Source of the DNA: Candidatus Altarchaeum sp. CG2_30_32_3053
Lineage (GTDB): Archaea > Altiarchaeota > Altiarchaeia > Altiarchaeales > Altiarchaeaceae
DNA length: 6,171 bases
Reading direction: 5' to 3'
NCBI GenBank assembly: GCA_001873845.1
Contig: MNZY01000136.1
Coordinates: forward strand, 1 to 6,171
This document shows positions 4,696 through 6,171 of the stretch, piece by piece. The position numbers were made by a program, and so were the translations under genes. The notes beneath the pieces were generated by a model. It did not search any database and was not told the DNA's origin. It saw only the letters and a program-made list of their open reading frames with translations. Position 1 is the first letter of the stretch, and each line of letters starts with the position of its first letter.

Positions 4696-5880
4696 ATGAA
4701 TGCCTCAAAACGTATACAAACATTACCGCCATACCTCTTTGCAGAGGTTGACAAAAAGGTAGCAAAAGCAAAAAGCGAAGGAAAAGATATAATAAATTTA
4801 AGTATAGGCGACCCTGATTTGGGAACTCCGAAACCAGTTGTTGAGAAATTATATGAAGCAGCAAAAAATCCTGATACGCATCATTATCCTTCTTATGTTG
4901 GAATGAAGGACTTGCGGCTGGAAATTTCAAACTGGATGAAAAAAAGGTTTAATGCAAATTTTAACGATGACGAAATTTGTGTATTAATCGGCTCAAAGGA
5001 AGGCGTTGCACATCTTCCGCTTGGAATAATTAATCCTGGCGACTACGGAATCTATCCTGACCCGGGATATCCTGTTTATCACACATCAATAATGTTTGCC
5101 GGTGGAAATCCAATTCAGATGCCATTGCAACAGGAAAATAAATTTTTACCTGACCTTGATGAATTAAACAAAAAAATCAGAAATTCAGGCAAAAAACCAA
5201 AATTGATGTTTCTAAATTATCCGAATAATCCCACATCAGCAGTTACTGATCTGAAATTTTTAAAGGAAGTTATTGAATTTGCAATTGATAATGAAATTTT
5301 AATTTGTTATGACAATGCTTACAGCGAGATGACCTTTGACAATTATGCTGCCCCAAGTATATTTCAGGTCAAGAATGCAGACAATGTAGCAATAGAAATT
5401 TTCTCGTTCTCAAAGACATATAATATGACCGGATGGCGTATAGGATTTGCTGTTGGAAAAAACGAAAACATGTGGTTGCTAAAAAAGGTCAAGGAAAATT
5501 TTGATTCAGGTGTTTTCAATGCAATTCAGATTGCAGCAATTGAGGCATTGAGAAACAAAGATGTTGAAAAAACTAAAAGGCAAAATATGAAAATTTTTGA
5601 AGAACGAAGAAATGTCGCGTGCGAGAAACTGGACGAACTGAAGGCAAAATTTGAAAAACCAAAGGCAACATTTTACATCTGGGTTAAGGTCAATAAAGAG
5701 AAATTTAAAACAAATTCAAGTTTAAGTATGAAATTTTGCGATAAAGCGATTGAAAAAGGTGTTGTGCTGACTCCGGGTGTGGGATTTGGAGAATATGGAG
5801 AGGGCTTTGTCAGAATCGCAATAACACAAAACAAGGAAAGAATTGTGGAGGGAATTGAGAGAATTAAGGAGTTGTTTTAA
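4696..5880 (+). CDS. dapL: LL-diaminopimelate aminotransferase (class I/II PLP aminotransferase)
   Basis: This 394-residue fold-type I aminotransferase probably converts tetrahydrodipicolinate to LL-diaminopimelate with glutamate as amino donor, in the short DapL route to lysine. The N-terminus RIQTLPPYLFAEVDKK and the run INLSIGDPDLGTP (33-45) match methanogen DapL-type proteins. So do HYPSYVGM (63-70), IGSKEG (98-103), PDPGYPVYH (121-129) and NYPNNPT (174-180). PLP and substrate residues are Asn178, Asp206 and Tyr209 (YDNAYSEM), catalytic Lys240 in SFSKTYNMTGWRIGF, Arg248, and Arg373 in GFVRIAI, which binds the substrate carboxylate. Length is slightly below the roughly 410 aa of relatives. 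It is transcribed alone, divergently from gatE, with no other lysine gene in view. A broader aspartate- or alanine-type aminotransferase activity is the main alternative. Confidence 0.93.
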   Translation: MNASKRIQTLPPYLFAEVDKKVAKAKSEGKDIINLSIGDPDLGTPKPVVEKLYEAAKNPDTHHYPSYVGMKDLRLEISNWMKKRFNANFNDDEICVLIGSKEGVAHLPLGIINPGDYGIYPDPGYPVYHTSIMFAGGNPIQMPLQQENKFLPDLDELNKKIRNSGKKPKLMFLNYPNNPTSAVTDLKFLKEVIEFAIDNEILICYDNAYSEMTFDNYAAPSIFQVKNADNVAIEIFSFSKTYNMTGWRIGFAVGKNENMWLLKKVKENFDSGVFNAIQIAAIEALRNKDVEKTKRQNMKIFEERRNVACEKLDELKAKFEKPKATFYIWVKVNKEKFKTNSSLSMKFCDKAIEKGVVLTPGVGFGEYGEGFVRIAITQNKERIVEGIERIKELF

Positions 5881-5964
5881 ATTTTTAAAATGAAACAGGA
5901 AACAAAAAATATATTGTGTTTGTTGTTGACAAGTTGTAATAAAATTAAAATTTTATGGAAAAAT

Positions 5965-6000
5965 TTCTAAAATGTTGTTGAAAAATTTCACATTTTAGAA
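5965..6000. repeat. Inverted repeat with perfect 11-bp arms
   Basis: TTCTAAAATGT (5965-5975) pairs with ACATTTTAGAA (5990-6000) around a 14-nt loop, which itself contains GAAAAATTTC. The GAAAAATTTC string also occurs at 5958-5967, overlapping the left arm. It lies 84 bp past the dapL stop. It may be part of the mRNA 3' end or a small inverted-repeat remnant. Confidence 0.6.
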
Positions 6001-6039
6001 TCGAGACATAAAATCAAAAAAGCATTTAGTTGTTGAACC

Positions 6040-6050
6040 TTTTTTGTTTT
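6040..6050 (+). terminator. Oligo-T transcription terminator for dapL
   Basis: TTTTTTGTTTT at 6040-6050 is the first strong T-tract after dapL. Archaeal RNA polymerase terminates at such runs. Two further tracts, eight T at 6075-6082 and nine T at 6104-6112, would act as backups. Proposed from composition only. Confidence 0.5.
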
Positions 6051-6171
6051 ATTTAATGCCTTTCCTAAAAATTATTTTTTTTGTGCAAGGCATATTTTAT
6101 CCCTTTTTTTTTCACTATTTTCTTGTATTATATCCTCTGTGAACTGGGTTGTATGATATGAACAGAAGTAG

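Larger units (their letters stand above)
5881..6171. other. Intergenic region downstream of dapL
   Basis: No convincing gene lies here. The stretch holds a long hairpin (5965-6000), three copies of GTTGTTGA (5922-5929, 5974-5981, 6029-6036), alternative helices at 6019-6093 and three oligo-T tracts. At the right edge the minus strand stays open for 32 codons to a TAA at 6072-6074. A plus-strand ATG at 6158, preceded by GTATTATAT at 6125-6133, could instead open a new gene. The window ends before either can be judged. Confidence 0.7.

Noticed and set aside
4691..4930. 79-codon open frame on the minus strand
   Set aside because: It is the antisense shadow of the dapL N-terminus, which carries conserved family motifs.
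5890..5970. 26-residue ORF after dapL starting MKQETKNILC
   Set aside because: It is short, low in complexity and runs into the 11-bp hairpin, with no ribosome binding site.

Overview
The window is AT-rich and reads as a piece of an archaeal chromosome. The strongest evidence is GatE, the archaea-only subunit of the GatDE Glu-tRNA(Gln) amidotransferase. An MfnA-type archaeal decarboxylase and a methanogen-like LL-diaminopimelate aminotransferase support this. No start codon has a clear Shine-Dalgarno sequence, and mfnA and dapL have A/T boxes about 25-30 nt upstream, which suits leaderless archaeal transcripts. I cannot name the lineage; low-GC euryarchaeal-type archaea (methanogens, Altiarchaeota and similar) would fit.

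Layout: 1-816 holds no convincing gene. It contains a 519-bp stretch bounded by imperfect 21-bp inverted repeats (98-118 and 596-616). Nested near its right end is a second inverted-repeat pair (423-443 and 564-584). At least six perfect hairpins, each with exactly 3 nt between the arms, are strung through 264-505. It looks like a nest of non-autonomous MITE-like elements. Next come mfnA (817-2022, +) and, overlapping it by 41 nt, a small winged-helix protein gene (1982-2266, +). A 161-nt convergent spacer (2267-2427) holds a possible three-way-junction fold and a 16-bp direct repeat. gatE follows on the minus strand (2428-4287).

The 408-nt divergent spacer between gatE and dapL (4288-4695) starts with a tandem array of 11-bp units next to the gatE start. 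It also contains a second nested inverted-repeat structure. dapL (4696-5880, +) is followed by a 291-nt tail with an 11-bp-stem hairpin, three copies of an octamer, mutually exclusive helices and three oligo-T tracts.

The genes are housekeeping metabolism: amino-acid decarboxylation (beta-alanine for CoA, or tyramine for methanofuran), Gln-tRNA formation by transamidation, and lysine biosynthesis. They do not form one pathway, and only mfnA and the winged-helix gene look like an operon. I see no defence system, CRISPR array or transposase. The unusual content is in the intergenic DNA.
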